Assembly (NCBI RefSeq): GCF_000687995.1
Contig: NZ_JIAC01000001.1
Location: 2,294,001 to 2,358,000, forward strand
Direction: 5' to 3'
DNA from: Selenomonas ruminantium AC2024
Lineage (GTDB): Bacteria; Bacillota; Negativicutes; Selenomonadales; Selenomonadaceae
Length of the DNA stretch: 64,000 nt
Shown: in pieces, positions 1 to 7,745 of the stretch
Numbering within the stretch: the stretch's first letter is position 1
How the letters are laid out: each line of letters opens with the position of its first letter
Program-made: the position numbers and the translations under genes
The notes under the pieces: model-generated
The model's database searches: none
What the model was told of the DNA's origin: nothing
Seen by the model: the letters and a program-made list of their open reading frames with translations, nothing else

Positions 1-466
1 CCTTAATGCCCAATTCCTGCAAAAAGGCCTTGCACACAGCGCCTACCGCCACCCGCATGGTGGTTTCCCGGGCACTGGAGCGCTCCAATATATCCCGCAC
101 ATCCTGACGGTCGTATTTCAATATCCCCGTCAAATCCGCATGACCGGGACGGGCCGCCGTAACCTTTTCCCCTTCGGGCTCACCAAAAGCCGCCATGCGG
201 CCATTCCAGTTGGCAAAATCCTTATTGATGACCTGCAGGGTCAGCGGGCCGCCCAGGGTTTCATTAAAACGCATCCCCGAGAGCACTTCCACCTTGTCCG
301 TCTCTATCTTCATGCGGCCGCCCCGGCCATAGCCCTGCTGACGGCGGGCCAGTTCCTTATCGATGTCTTCCTTCTCCAGTTTCAGCCCTGCCGGCAGCCC
401 TTCCAAAATCGCTGTCAGCCTTGGCCCATGGGATTCCCCCGCCGTCATAAAACGCAGTTCGCTCAT
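1..466 (-). CDS. aroC: Chorismate synthase, N-terminal part (runs off the left edge)
   Basis: Chorismate synthase makes chorismate from EPSP, the last shikimate-pathway step, using reduced FMN. About 155 N-terminal codons are inside the window and the rest lies before base 1. Read from ATG at 466 the protein starts [15 protein letters not shown], the typical family start with the GESHG motif, and continues with QGYGRGGRM and [10 protein letters not shown], both conserved family segments. A GAGGTG ribosome site sits six bases before the start. It is transcribed away from nothing else visible, downstream of the pilus cluster on the same strand, and has its own promoter candidate. Identification is firm; only completeness is unknown. 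Confidence 0.95.
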   Translation of the reverse strand, partial: MSELRFMTAGESHGPRLTAILEGLPAGLKLEKEDIDKELARRQQGYGRGGRMKIETDKVEVLSGMRFNETLGGPLTLQVINKDFANWNGRMAAFGEPEGEKVTAARPGHADLTGILKYDRQDVRDILERSSARETTMRVAVGAVCKAFLQELGIK

Positions 467-506
467 ACTATACACCTCATCGTAGCAAATTTTCACATTA
501 ATTTAC

Positions 507-535
507 ATTTTAATGTATCATTATGTATAATGCAA
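507..535 (-). promoter_or_regulatory. Probable aroC promoter
   Basis: On the minus strand a -35 TTGCAT (530-535) and a -10 TAAAAT (507-512) are separated by exactly 17 bases, about 40 bases before the aroC start. A 7-base inverted repeat ACATTAA/TTAATGT overlaps the -10 region and could be an operator. Sequence match only. Confidence 0.5.
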
Positions 536-557
536 GTTCTCTGCGCGGTATTTTTGT

Positions 558-1145
558 CTATTCATCAGGTACAGAAAAGATACTAAGTCCCAATTCTGCC
601 GTCAAAGCATCTTCCCTGTCCTTCCCTTGCTTGACCGTAAGGCTGTTTATGACCACCAGACGTTCTCCCTGCTGGAGCCCCTGCAGGAAATGCAGCAAGG
701 AAAAGTAATTGCCTGCCAGTTGTAATTTGACTGGCAGACAGTGCCTGCCTTCATCAGCGGCGGCTTTTCCCGGCACCACGGACAATATTCGCAAATGGCT
801 CCGCACCGCCAGCCTGTCCAGCGCCACCAGAAACTCACCCTGTTCCATACTTCCCGGCAGGGCCTGCCGTGCCCGCCTTTCCCGCCTGCCAAGTTCCCTT
901 TGATAATCATGCAAAGGCAAATGGGCATTCTGGAAATTGGCAATCGCTGTCACCGTTTTTTCTGCATGCGCCCCCTGCTGACGGAAGTCCGCCGCCGCCA
1001 TCTGCAGGGGACGATGCAGCACAATATAAAAACACAGCGGCAAAAGCAGGGTTCCTGCCAGAGCCAAAACGAAAAACCGCTGCCCGCGGCTACCGGGAAT
1101 TTTCAATTTTCCCCCGAGCTTTTCCATGTTCATCCGACTCCCCAT
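558..1145 (-). CDS. PilO-like type IV pilus assembly protein
   Basis: A 195-residue protein with one membrane segment near residues 24-44 (FVLALAGTLLLPLCFYIVL), then a coiled region and an alpha/beta domain ending in repeated hydrophobic strands. This is the layout of PilO, an inner-membrane alignment-complex protein that pairs with PilN. It is the last gene of the pilus cluster and overlaps the PilM/PilN-like gene by 56 bases, so translation is probably coupled. ATG at 1133 or 1127 are alternative starts with a GGGGAG site in front, and are at least as likely as 1145. No recognisable catalytic motif. PilO assignment rests on topology and neighbours more than on sequence motifs. Confidence 0.65.
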   Translation of the reverse strand: MGSRMNMEKLGGKLKIPGSRGQRFFVLALAGTLLLPLCFYIVLHRPLQMAAADFRQQGAHAEKTVTAIANFQNAHLPLHDYQRELGRRERRARQALPGSMEQGEFLVALDRLAVRSHLRILSVVPGKAAADEGRHCLPVKLQLAGNYFSLLHFLQGLQQGERLVVINSLTVKQGKDREDALTAELGLSIFSVPDE

Positions 1146-2259
1146 TTATCCGCAGGGAAAACTGAATTCTATCCGCTTCCCCTGACTTTCCCTTGGCCAG
1201 CGAAGAATTATCGAGGTTCACCGCAGAAAAATAGTCCTGGTCTGCCTCCAGCCGTCCCATAAAATCCATCAGACAATCATAATTTACTGCCTGACCTTCC
1301 AGCAAAATTCCCTCGCCTTCAACACCTGTATGTATCCGGGTAAGACAGACACCCTCCCCGATGCTCGTTCCCAAATGCACCAGCAGACTGTAGCCGGATA
1401 TTCCCTGTTGGCCCAGCTGCTGCCAAAGACCTTCCCGCCGTTCAACAGCGGCACGTTTAGCTGTCAATTCAGCCATCTGCTTGCGCTCCTGCTCCATAAG
1501 CACCAGTTCCGCCTGTCTTTCTGCCGCAAAACTTTTGGCCTGCTGATACGCAAAAACATCCCAAGCGGCAAGGCAGGTACAGATGAGCAGCAATAAGGCC
1601 AGCCAGATAGACAATAATCGCCCATAAGCAAGTTCAGAACCATTCCGTCCGCAAAAGCCCGCCCCTTCCCGCTGCGGATTTTGCAGATAGTTAAGCAGCC
1701 CCTGCAGTTCTTCCCCACCGGCAGGAATTATATCCACAAGCTTCAATTCCGCCTGGGCAAAAGCCTGTCTCACCGCCTGCAAATACCCCTTGCGTACGGC
1801 GGTTACCAGACACTTGCCATCCATTTCCTTGCCTGGCTGGCAAAGACAGGCAAAATCCTCACCGCTAAGCCCCCTGGCCAGCAATTTATCATCAAGTTCC
1901 CAATACGCGGCCTCCCGCTGTTCCTCTCTTGACAGGTCAGGCGGCAGCTGCAGGGCATAGCGGATAAGTTCCGCCTCCGGCACCACATAAACCACAGGCA
2001 AATCCTGCCAGCCCTTCTTGGCAATTTCCATCGCCGCCTGACTGGCCAGCTCTGTCAACGTCCCGTCTTCCTCCGCGCCTGCCGCATAGACCGCATCCCC
2101 TGACGCTGTGCTTTCCGCCACTTTCTGCCAAGAACCGCCCTGCCAGATAAAGTGCCAGACCTTTGCTGCAGGGCCTTTTGCCACAAACAGATACGCCCGC
2201 TCCGTGGTGAAAACAAAATCTCTAAGGCGCCCAGCCCAGCCACTTATACTGCTCTCCAT
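1090..2259 (-). CDS. PilM/PilN-like fused pilus assembly protein
   Basis: 389 residues. The first ~205 resemble the start of PilM/HofM (LPVVYVVPEAELIRYALQLP, then EEQREAAYWELDDKL, the usual pattern of that ATPase-like cytoplasmic protein). A membrane helix follows at about 215-235, then a coiled coil and a PilN-like periplasmic domain. In other bacteria PilM and PilN are separate proteins that bind each other; here they seem to be one chain, with the PilM part shortened and no clear actin-fold nucleotide site. ATG at 2259 is preceded by GGGGTG ten bases away. It overlaps both neighbours. The fusion is my reading from topology and needs a profile search. Confidence 0.6.
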   Translation of the reverse strand: MESSISGWAGRLRDFVFTTERAYLFVAKGPAAKVWHFIWQGGSWQKVAESTASGDAVYAAGAEEDGTLTELASQAAMEIAKKGWQDLPVVYVVPEAELIRYALQLPPDLSREEQREAAYWELDDKLLARGLSGEDFACLCQPGKEMDGKCLVTAVRKGYLQAVRQAFAQAELKLVDIIPAGGEELQGLLNYLQNPQREGAGFCGRNGSELAYGRLLSIWLALLLLICTCLAAWDVFAYQQAKSFAAERQAELVLMEQERKQMAELTAKRAAVERREGLWQQLGQQGISGYSLLVHLGTSIGEGVCLTRIHTGVEGEGILLEGQAVNYDCLMDFMGRLEADQDYFSAVNLDNSSLAKGKSGEADRIQFSLRINGESDEHGKARGKIENSR

Positions 2260-2686
2260 CTTTTTTCAACACCCCTTTGACCAGAAAATGCGGTTCCGTG
2301 CGTTTGTCCCATTCAGATTCCCGGCAAAAGGTATACGCCATGATATAGTACCTATCCCCCTGCCACCTGCCATAAATTCGATAGGACAGGCCATCATAAT
2401 CGCCCCGCTCCAAAAGGCTGTCCGTCTTTTCCGCCAAAGATGCCAGCGGACTGCTGTCCTGCTTCAGGCGAAACACCTGCTGCTCCACCAGACTTTCCCC
2501 GGCCAGACGCAGCTGCATTTCCTGATGATAGATGCGGGCACTTTCTGCCCCCTGCCGGGAAAAATAAACCAGCCCCCGCCCCATAAAGGCCAGCACCAAT
2601 AATAGGCACAGGGCTGTAAAAGAGGCAAAGCCCTGCTGACTTCTACGGCCCCGGCAGGTACACGGCACTTTCCAGAGTATACGCAT
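2222..2686 (-). CDS. PilX/GspK-like minor prepilin
   Basis: 154 residues with a prepilin leader: a basic stretch RGRRSQQG followed by FASFTALCLLLVLAFMG, giving a Gly|Phe cleavage site and a hydrophobic N-terminal helix. Position 5 of the mature protein is Thr, not the usual Glu; minor pilins at the tip (GspK class) often lack Glu5. The rest contains a predicted soluble domain with KWLGWAP at the end. ATG at 2686 has GAGGTGA six bases before it. Overlaps the genes on both sides (44 and 38 bases). Function inferred from the signal and operon. Confidence 0.6.
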   Translation of the reverse strand: MRILWKVPCTCRGRRSQQGFASFTALCLLLVLAFMGRGLVYFSRQGAESARIYHQEMQLRLAGESLVEQQVFRLKQDSSPLASLAEKTDSLLERGDYDGLSYRIYGRWQGDRYYIMAYTFCRESEWDKRTEPHFLVKGVLKKDGEQYKWLGWAP

Positions 2687-3218
2687 GCTGCGTCACCTCA
2701 CTTCTTCCCCTGATGTGCAGCTTGTAAATTCCGGGACAACTGCCATCCGCCTCCGCCCAAAGTTCTTCTATGGTCACGCGGGCCAGTGCGTGGTCACCAG
2801 TCAGCGGCGCTTCGAGCTGGTCGCCGCGAATCAGCTTTTTGGTTCCAGCCATGGTATGGAGGCCGTACGTTATCACAAACTTTCCATCCGGCCTTTTTTC
2901 CTCCTTGCTGGTATGCTTCCCCAAAGGGTCGGCCTTGCTTATGAAGGCAAAGCTCTGTTCCGTATGGCCCGTCTGCTCGATGGCTTCTCCGCGCAACGCA
3001 TCTTCCATAATCTGCGCAAAAGCTCCCTGCACTTCCTGCACGAGTTCCTCATCGGCCAGATTGATGAAATAGCAGCGCATACACCAAAAGAATAATGTCA
3101 TTATGCCCATGAGCAGCATCACCAGCATGGGCAGGGCTATCAGCACCTCCATGAAGATAAAACCGCCCTCAGCCGTGCCGCGCCAGATACCGCTTGTAGA
3201 CCCGCCTGCCTTGCCCAT
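2643..3218 (-). CDS. Minor prepilin (class III leader, Glu5 present)
   Basis: 191 residues. The leader ends AEGG and is followed by FIFMEVLIALPMLVMLLMG: a Gly|Phe cleavage site with Glu at mature position 5 and a long hydrophobic helix, as in type IV pilins and pseudopilins of the GspJ/PilW kind. ATG at 3218 is preceded by GGGAGG six bases upstream, which settles the start although it lies 50 bases inside the previous gene. The C-terminal domain has no motif I recognise. Probably a minor pilin that primes or caps the fibre. Confidence 0.7.
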   Translation of the reverse strand: MGKAGGSTSGIWRGTAEGGFIFMEVLIALPMLVMLLMGIMTLFFWCMRCYFINLADEELVQEVQGAFAQIMEDALRGEAIEQTGHTEQSFAFISKADPLGKHTSKEEKRPDGKFVITYGLHTMAGTKKLIRGDQLEAPLTGDHALARVTIEELWAEADGSCPGIYKLHIRGRSEVTQHAYTLESAVYLPGP

Positions 3219-3555
3219 GTTCTGCCTCCCAGGATATTTCCACCGTTAGCTGCCAGAGTCCATCCTCTGCCCAAGCCTGTGCTGCCACCTCATAACGGAT
3301 GCCATTTTGCCGAAGGTCATCATCGTTCCCCAGATAGGCCATGCTCTCCGGCAGGGAACCATTACGCTCCAGCCAGGCCTCGGCATAGGCAAATTCCGCC
3401 CGGGCGATAAAAACTGCGCCGCCCTGCGCTGCTGTCGCAGTTTTAACTTCAGCCACTTTAACATACATCCCTGCCGTCACAGCCATAGCCAGCAGCAGAA
3501 AACTCAGTACCACCGTTTCCCAAAGGAAAAAACCTGCCTGCCTATCGTCTGTCAA
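3169..3555 (-). CDS. Minor prepilin (GspI/PilV-like)
   Basis: About 128 residues from a TTG start at 3555. The leader TDDRQAG precedes FFLWETVVLSFLLLAMAV, a Gly|Phe site with Glu5 and a hydrophobic helix. The longer reading from 3630 adds 25 basic residues that are only the shadow of the upstream gene; TTG at 3555 has GGAG ten bases before it and gives the short leader that prepilin peptidase needs, overlapping the upstream stop by 14 bases. Small pilin of the GspI/PilV size class. The exact start is inferred. Confidence 0.6.
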   Translation of the reverse strand: MTDDRQAGFFLWETVVLSFLLLAMAVTAGMYVKVAEVKTATAAQGGAVFIARAEFAYAEAWLERNGSLPESMAYLGNDDDLRQNGIRYEVAAQAWAEDGLWQLTVEISWEAEHGQGRRVYKRYLARHG

Positions 3556-4063
3556 CCTTGCCACGCTCCATTCTGATGCGGCCGCCCTTGCTGACCATAA
3601 TCTCCCGCCCCTCCTGCGGATAGCCGTCATAATAAATCAATACCGTAATCAGAGCCTTGGGCTTTTCCTTGTCATCAAATTTGATATCGGCCTGCCCCTC
3701 CACCAAAGTGCCATTTTCCTTTTCCTTGCTTGCCCGAATCCCCGGCAAATAATAGTTGCGCCCGCGAAGAACGTCCGCCTCCCCGACGTAAATGCAGTTA
3801 TAGCCGGAATACAAGCGCACAAACAAATTATGCTTGTCTGAGGATTGCGCGCCATGATTCCAGGCCGACTCCGCTGTCAGCCGATTCGCATTCCGGCAAT
3901 AGCGGATATCGGCCAGCAATTTCTCAGCCTCATACTCCACTGCCGCCTGCCGATAAAACTTAAAAGCCTGCGGCAAAACCTGCGCTGCCAAAATGAGCAT
4001 AACGACGAGCGCCAGCATGAGTTCGAGCAGCATGCTGCCCCGTTGACCATCCTTTCTCACCAT
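3542..4063 (-). CDS. Minor prepilin (GspH/FimT-like)
   Basis: 173 residues from ATG at 4063, which is preceded by GGAGCAGGTG. The open frame extends much further upstream, but that part is out-of-frame prepilin peptidase and has no pilin leader. From 4063 the protein reads MVRKDGQRG|SMLLELMLALVVMLILA: a Gly|Ser site, Glu at mature position 5 and a hydrophobic helix. The soluble domain resembles GspH-size pseudopilins. It overlaps the end of the peptidase gene by 7 bases, so the two are probably translationally coupled. Confidence 0.7.
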   Translation of the reverse strand: MVRKDGQRGSMLLELMLALVVMLILAAQVLPQAFKFYRQAAVEYEAEKLLADIRYCRNANRLTAESAWNHGAQSSDKHNLFVRLYSGYNCIYVGEADVLRGRNYYLPGIRASKEKENGTLVEGQADIKFDDKEKPKALITVLIYYDGYPQEGREIMVSKGGRIRMERGKVDRR

Positions 4064-4509
4064 AACACCTGCTCCATAAAACTGCGGACACAATCCCCTT
4101 CGCTCCAAGCAAGCCATGCCCCTATAGCCAGGAATGGTCCAAAGGGAATGGGCGTATTGCGTTCCAGCCTGTGACAGAGCAGCATCCCGCTGCCGTACAG
4201 CACACCCAGCATTGATGCAACCAGCAGACAGAGCAGTATATTTTCCCAGCCCAGCCAGAGCCCCAAAGCTGCGACCATTTTGACATCCCCCAGCCCTAGG
4301 CCGCCATGGGATGCCCAACGCAAAATCCACAGCAAGCCACAGCCCAAAGCGCTGCCCAGACAGGCATTTTGCCAATTCATTTGACCTTCCAGCAGAGGAA
4401 CCAAACTCAATAACGCCAGCAGCACGACCAGCCAGTCATAAATCAAACCGTAACGGATATCACAGATGGCAATGAGCACGAGCACACCAGCAATCATTTT
4501 AATGACCAT
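4057..4509 (-). CDS. Type IV prepilin peptidase, short form (A24 domain only)
   Basis: 150 residues, all hydrophobic helices. The two catalytic aspartates of A24 peptidases are visible: one in CDIRYGLI near residue 17 and one in GLGDVK near residue 75. The usual PilD has another ~100 N-terminal residues for N-methylation and a zinc site; these are absent, so this looks like a cleavage-only enzyme of the TadV/CpaA size. ATG at 4509 has AGGTGA nine bases before it; GTG at 4521 is the other option but its ribosome site is too close. It sits directly after the first prepilin gene, its likely substrate. Confidence 0.8.
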   Translation of the reverse strand: MVIKMIAGVLVLIAICDIRYGLIYDWLVVLLALLSLVPLLEGQMNWQNACLGSALGCGLLWILRWASHGGLGLGDVKMVAALGLWLGWENILLCLLVASMLGVLYGSGMLLCHRLERNTPIPFGPFLAIGAWLAWSEGDCVRSFMEQVLW

Positions 4510-4900
4510 TGCCAAAGTCACCTGCCTTATAGGTGCCGCAAACCGCCCGGGCGCCTTCCAGATTATCCTTGCCAGCAGACTCTATACTATAGTTGTCAAT
4601 TTCGAGCGTAATAATCTTGCCATCTTTAAGCCTGCATTTTCCCTTTGGCGGCTTCACGCTGTCGATATCATTGACATAATCGCTTAAATCTTTCAAAGTT
4701 GCAGGTGACGTCCCTTTTTCCAGCTGATAGACCGCAATGGCTGCATCAAGTGTGGTCAAATCGCTCTGCACCTTAGCCGTGTTCGCCGTGGCAATAGCTG
4801 AATTAAAGCGAGGCACCGCCATACTGGCCATAATTCCGATCAAACATAGCGCTATGAGCACCCCCAATAAAGAAAAACCTGCCTGACTTGAACTCCGCAT
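4499..4900 (-). CDS. Type IV prepilin, probable main pilin (ComGC/PilA-like)
   Basis: 133 residues from ATG at 4900 (GGAGG seven bases upstream; the frame opens earlier but without need). Leader MRSSSQAG, then FSLLGVLIALCLIGIMASMAVPRF, the full pilin helix including the VPRF bend. Mature position 5 is Gly, where nearly all major pilins have Glu; the codon is clearly GGG in the sequence. C-terminal half has two cysteines (near KGKC and RAVCG) that could form the D-loop disulphide. First gene of the cluster, hence probably most expressed. No PilB, PilT or PilC gene is in the window, so motor and platform must be elsewhere. Confidence 0.8.
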   Translation of the reverse strand: MRSSSQAGFSLLGVLIALCLIGIMASMAVPRFNSAIATANTAKVQSDLTTLDAAIAVYQLEKGTSPATLKDLSDYVNDIDSVKPPKGKCRLKDGKIITLEIDNYSIESAGKDNLEGARAVCGTYKAGDFGNGH

Positions 4901-4991
4901 ACAAACGCCTCCATTTCTGTACACCAACTCTCATATTTCTTTAATCAAAAAGTTCTTCTATAAATAACATTTAATTCCTGCTAACCCCAAT

Positions 4992-5025
4992 AAAAAAATC
5001 CGAGCGCTTAATCACTCGGATTTTT
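4992..5025. terminator. Terminator after recO
   Basis: Ten-base stem AAAATCCGAG / CTCGGATTTT (4995-5004 and 5015-5024) with A and T tracts at its two ends, so it can act both ways. It overlaps the recO stop codon and separates the recO operon from the pilus cluster. Confidence 0.85.
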
Positions 5026-5752
5026 ATAATTGCTGAATAAAGGCCAACGACTTCAACGGCCTGCCCAAAAGACTCTGCAGGTAGGTCAAGAACAAATGCT
5101 CGGCCTGCATCAAAAGGCTGCCGGTTATCTTTAGTTCCACAGGATTTTCCCAGTCATAGTCCCGGAGCGCCAGAATGAAGCGGCGCAAATCGTCAGGAAA
5201 AGGCACAGCGCCCGGCTCCTGACATTCCGAACACAAAATACCGCCGGCACTAAGGCTGAAAAAAGCATCATCATCCACCGTCTGTCCACAATGGACGCAA
5301 TGCTCGAAATGCAGCTGCATCCCTGTGAACTCCAGCAGCTGAATCATGGCCATCAACGCCGTGACTCTGGGATTGCGCACCTCAAAGGAATCGAGAACAT
5401 ACAGCAGCCGCCCAAACATCTGCGGTTCTGCCTGCCCCGGCGGCAGAAATTCCCGCAGGAACTCTGCCACAAAGCTGCCGTAGGCCATGACTTCCAAATC
5501 CTCGGTGAGCTTCTTGTAATGGCGCTTCAAGGTACACTGCCGCACAGTGTCCACCCGCTTGCCTTCCGAAAGCTGCACTTCAATGCTCGAAAACATCTGC
5601 ATGCCTGCGGCCAAGGGGCTGCGGGGACGGCGGCAGCCAAAAGCCGCGGCCTCCACAAGGCCGCGGTCATAGGTAAAGAGCGTCACTATCTTATCCGCTT
5701 CGCCCCAGTTTTTAGAGCCGAGCACCACGGCGGCGGTCTGATAGCTGGCCAT
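5024..5752 (-). CDS. recO: DNA repair protein RecO
   Basis: 242 residues. RecO anneals single strands and loads RecA with RecR at gaps. The N-terminal OB-fold segment (YQTAAVVLGSKNWGEADKIVTLFT) and central helical domain match the family, and the zinc site is complete: Cys152, Cys155, Cys174 and Cys177. Length is normal. It is the last gene of the phoH-ybeY-era-DUF502-recO operon and its start overlaps the DUF502 stop by one base (era-recO linkage is common in Firmicutes). Confidence 0.95.
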   Translation of the reverse strand: MASYQTAAVVLGSKNWGEADKIVTLFTYDRGLVEAAAFGCRRPRSPLAAGMQMFSSIEVQLSEGKRVDTVRQCTLKRHYKKLTEDLEVMAYGSFVAEFLREFLPPGQAEPQMFGRLLYVLDSFEVRNPRVTALMAMIQLLEFTGMQLHFEHCVHCGQTVDDDAFFSLSAGGILCSECQEPGAVPFPDDLRRFILALRDYDWENPVELKITGSLLMQAEHLFLTYLQSLLGRPLKSLAFIQQL

Positions 5753-6363
5753 TACTTTTTCTCCTCAGCTTTCGGCATATCACTGATGCGCTTGGGCATA
5801 ACAGCGCCTGCCGTCAGCATGTACTGCAGGGCTGACTCGCTGCTGATGTCCAAATAAGTCACATCACTTTTCTTCACAAAGAGATTGGTGCCGGAGGTCA
5901 TGTTAAGACTCCAGGGCACGAATACGCAGACGTAATCATCCCCGAGCTTGTCCTTCAAAGTCTGGGGCACATCTGCCATGATGAAGCCCAACGCCTGGGA
6001 CTGATGGAAGGGCACGAGCACCACATGGTCAAACATATTGTTGGACTCAAATACCGCCGTGGACAGGTGCTTGACGCTGTTGTAGATGAACTTTATCACG
6101 GGAATCTTGCCCAGCAGGGTTTCCCCGATATAAATCAGACGGCGGGCCGCCCAATAACCAGAAGCCCAGCCCGTCAGATAGATGAACAATAACAGGGTAA
6201 CAATTCCCATGCCCGGAAAATAGAACGGGAGGTGCTTGCCCAGCACCCCTTCCGTAAAATTCAGCGTTTCCAGTACCACAAAGACCGTGATAGCCAAAGG
6301 CACGAGAATAATCAGGCCGTTAATGAAACGGCGGGAAATACGTTTCGAGCAGCTTTCCTTCAT
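5752..6363 (-). CDS. DUF502 family membrane protein
   Basis: 203 residues with two strong membrane segments, about residues 12-33 (FINGLIILVPLAITVFVVL) and 50-72, then a conserved soluble part with GKIPVIKFIYNSVK and FVPWSLNMTSG, hallmarks of DUF502. Function is not known; the family is broad in bacteria and also occurs in plants. The start overlaps the era stop by four bases, so it is part of the operon. Confidence 0.85.
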   Translation of the reverse strand: MKESCSKRISRRFINGLIILVPLAITVFVVLETLNFTEGVLGKHLPFYFPGMGIVTLLLFIYLTGWASGYWAARRLIYIGETLLGKIPVIKFIYNSVKHLSTAVFESNNMFDHVVLVPFHQSQALGFIMADVPQTLKDKLGDDYVCVFVPWSLNMTSGTNLFVKKSDVTYLDISSESALQYMLTAGAVMPKRISDMPKAEEKK

Positions 6364-7259
6364 CGCTCGTCACCAAAGCCGAAATTGCGCAGGATACCAT
6401 CCCGGTCACGCCAGTCCTTCTTGACCTTAACCCAGAGGTCGAGGAATACCTTGGAACCTAAGAGATTCTGAATATCCGTGCGGGCCAGTGCGCCGATTTC
6501 CTTGAGCATAGCCCCCTTAGCACCAATCACAATGCCCTTCTGGGAATCGCGCTCCACATAGATGGTCGCGCGGATATAAACATCATCATTGGGACGGGTA
6601 GTCATTTCGTCCACATCCACGGCAATGGCATGGGGAATTTCGTCGCGCGTGAGCTGCAGGGCCTTTTCGCGGATGAGTTCAGCTACAATCAGGCGTTCCG
6701 GCTGGTCGGTGACCATATCCTCCGGATAATACTGCGGGCCTTCGGGCAGATATTTCTTGGCTTCCGTCAGCAGGCTGTCCAGATTCATTTCCTCTTTGGC
6801 AGAAATGGGCACCACACCGGCAAACTCATACTTGGAGGTATAGTTCGAGATAATGGGCAACGCCTGCTCCCGCTCAATCAAATCCAGTTTGTTAACCACA
6901 AGGATAACCGGACGTTTCGTGGCCTGCAGGCGCTCTAAGATATAATGTTCCCCCGGGCCCATCTTTTCCGTAGCATCCACCACGAAGAAGATAGCGTCCA
7001 CTTCGCGCAGGGTGCCTTCGGCAGCCTTGACCATGTACTCGCCCAATTTATGCTTGGGCTTATGGATGCCCGGCGTGTCAAGGAACACAATCTGGGCGTC
7101 CGGCTGGGTCAGGATGCACAAAATACGATTGCGGGTGGTCTGTGGTTTATCACTCATGATGGCGATTTTCTGCCCAATCAGGGTGTTGATAAGCGTGGAC
7201 TTGCCCACATTGGGACGGCCAATAACGGCGATAAAGCCGGATTTCATCTTCTGCTCCAT
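6360..7259 (-). CDS. era: GTPase Era, 16S rRNA-binding ribosome assembly factor
   Basis: 299 residues from ATG at 7259, which has AGGAAAGAGG in front; the longer TTG-start version is less likely. Era helps mature the 30S subunit. All G motifs are seen: GRPNVGKS (residues 14-21), the QTTRNR switch, DTPG and NKLD, followed by a C-terminal KH RNA-binding domain (GAKGAMLKEIG). It is followed by DUF502 and recO and preceded by ybeY, another 16S rRNA maturation gene, the classical arrangement. Confidence 0.97.
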   Translation of the reverse strand: MEQKMKSGFIAVIGRPNVGKSTLINTLIGQKIAIMSDKPQTTRNRILCILTQPDAQIVFLDTPGIHKPKHKLGEYMVKAAEGTLREVDAIFFVVDATEKMGPGEHYILERLQATKRPVILVVNKLDLIEREQALPIISNYTSKYEFAGVVPISAKEEMNLDSLLTEAKKYLPEGPQYYPEDMVTDQPERLIVAELIREKALQLTRDEIPHAIAVDVDEMTTRPNDDVYIRATIYVERDSQKGIVIGAKGAMLKEIGALARTDIQNLLGSKVFLDLWVKVKKDWRDRDGILRNFGFGDER

Positions 7260-7279
7260 ATATGCCTCTTTCCTATTTC

Positions 7280-7744
7280 TCAATCTCTGCTAATACCTAA
7301 TTTATCCATAACGAAGCGCTGTTCCGCTTCCATTTCTTCCCGTTCTTCATCTTCCATATGGTCATAGCCCAAAAGGTGCAGCATGCCATGCACGGTCAAA
7401 AAGGCCACTTCACGGCGCACACTATGACCGTAATCGGCAGCCTGTTCCTCCGCCCGCTCCAAGGAGATAATCAAATCCCCGAGCATATTGACGGTACTGC
7501 CACCTACCACTTCCGGCTCCTCGCTTTCGTTGAAGGCAAAGGAAATCACGTCGGTGGGTCTGTCCACACCGCGGTACTGCCGGTTAATCACATGGATATG
7601 CTCGTTGTCTGTGAGGGTCACGCTGACTTCGCTGTCCTCCACACCATAAAGTTTCCCCACCGTCTCGATGGCGGTGCGGATATTGTCGATATATTCTTCC
7701 GGTACTTCCAACTCTTCCGGTTCGTTGCTGATGATGATTTCCAT
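7280..7744 (-). CDS. ybeY: Endoribonuclease YbeY
   Basis: 154 residues from ATG at 7744. YbeY is a metal-dependent RNase for 16S rRNA 3' end maturation and ribosome quality control. The zinc motif HGMLHLLGYDH is near the C-terminus, with the family segment RPTDVISFAF in the middle. The frame opens 45 codons earlier, but that part is a Lys/Arg-rich shadow of the phoH tail and lacks homology. The start is one base after the phoH stop, indicating coupled translation. Confidence 0.95.
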   Translation of the reverse strand: MEIIISNEPEELEVPEEYIDNIRTAIETVGKLYGVEDSEVSVTLTDNEHIHVINRQYRGVDRPTDVISFAFNESEEPEVVGGSTVNMLGDLIISLERAEEQAADYGHSVRREVAFLTVHGMLHLLGYDHMEDEEREEMEAEQRFVMDKLGISRD

Positions 7745-7745
7745 G

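Noticed and set aside
4064-4375. N-terminal extension of the GspH-like prepilin gene
   Set aside because: Out-of-frame reading of the prepilin peptidase; a prepilin leader must be short, and a good ribosome site precedes ATG 4063.
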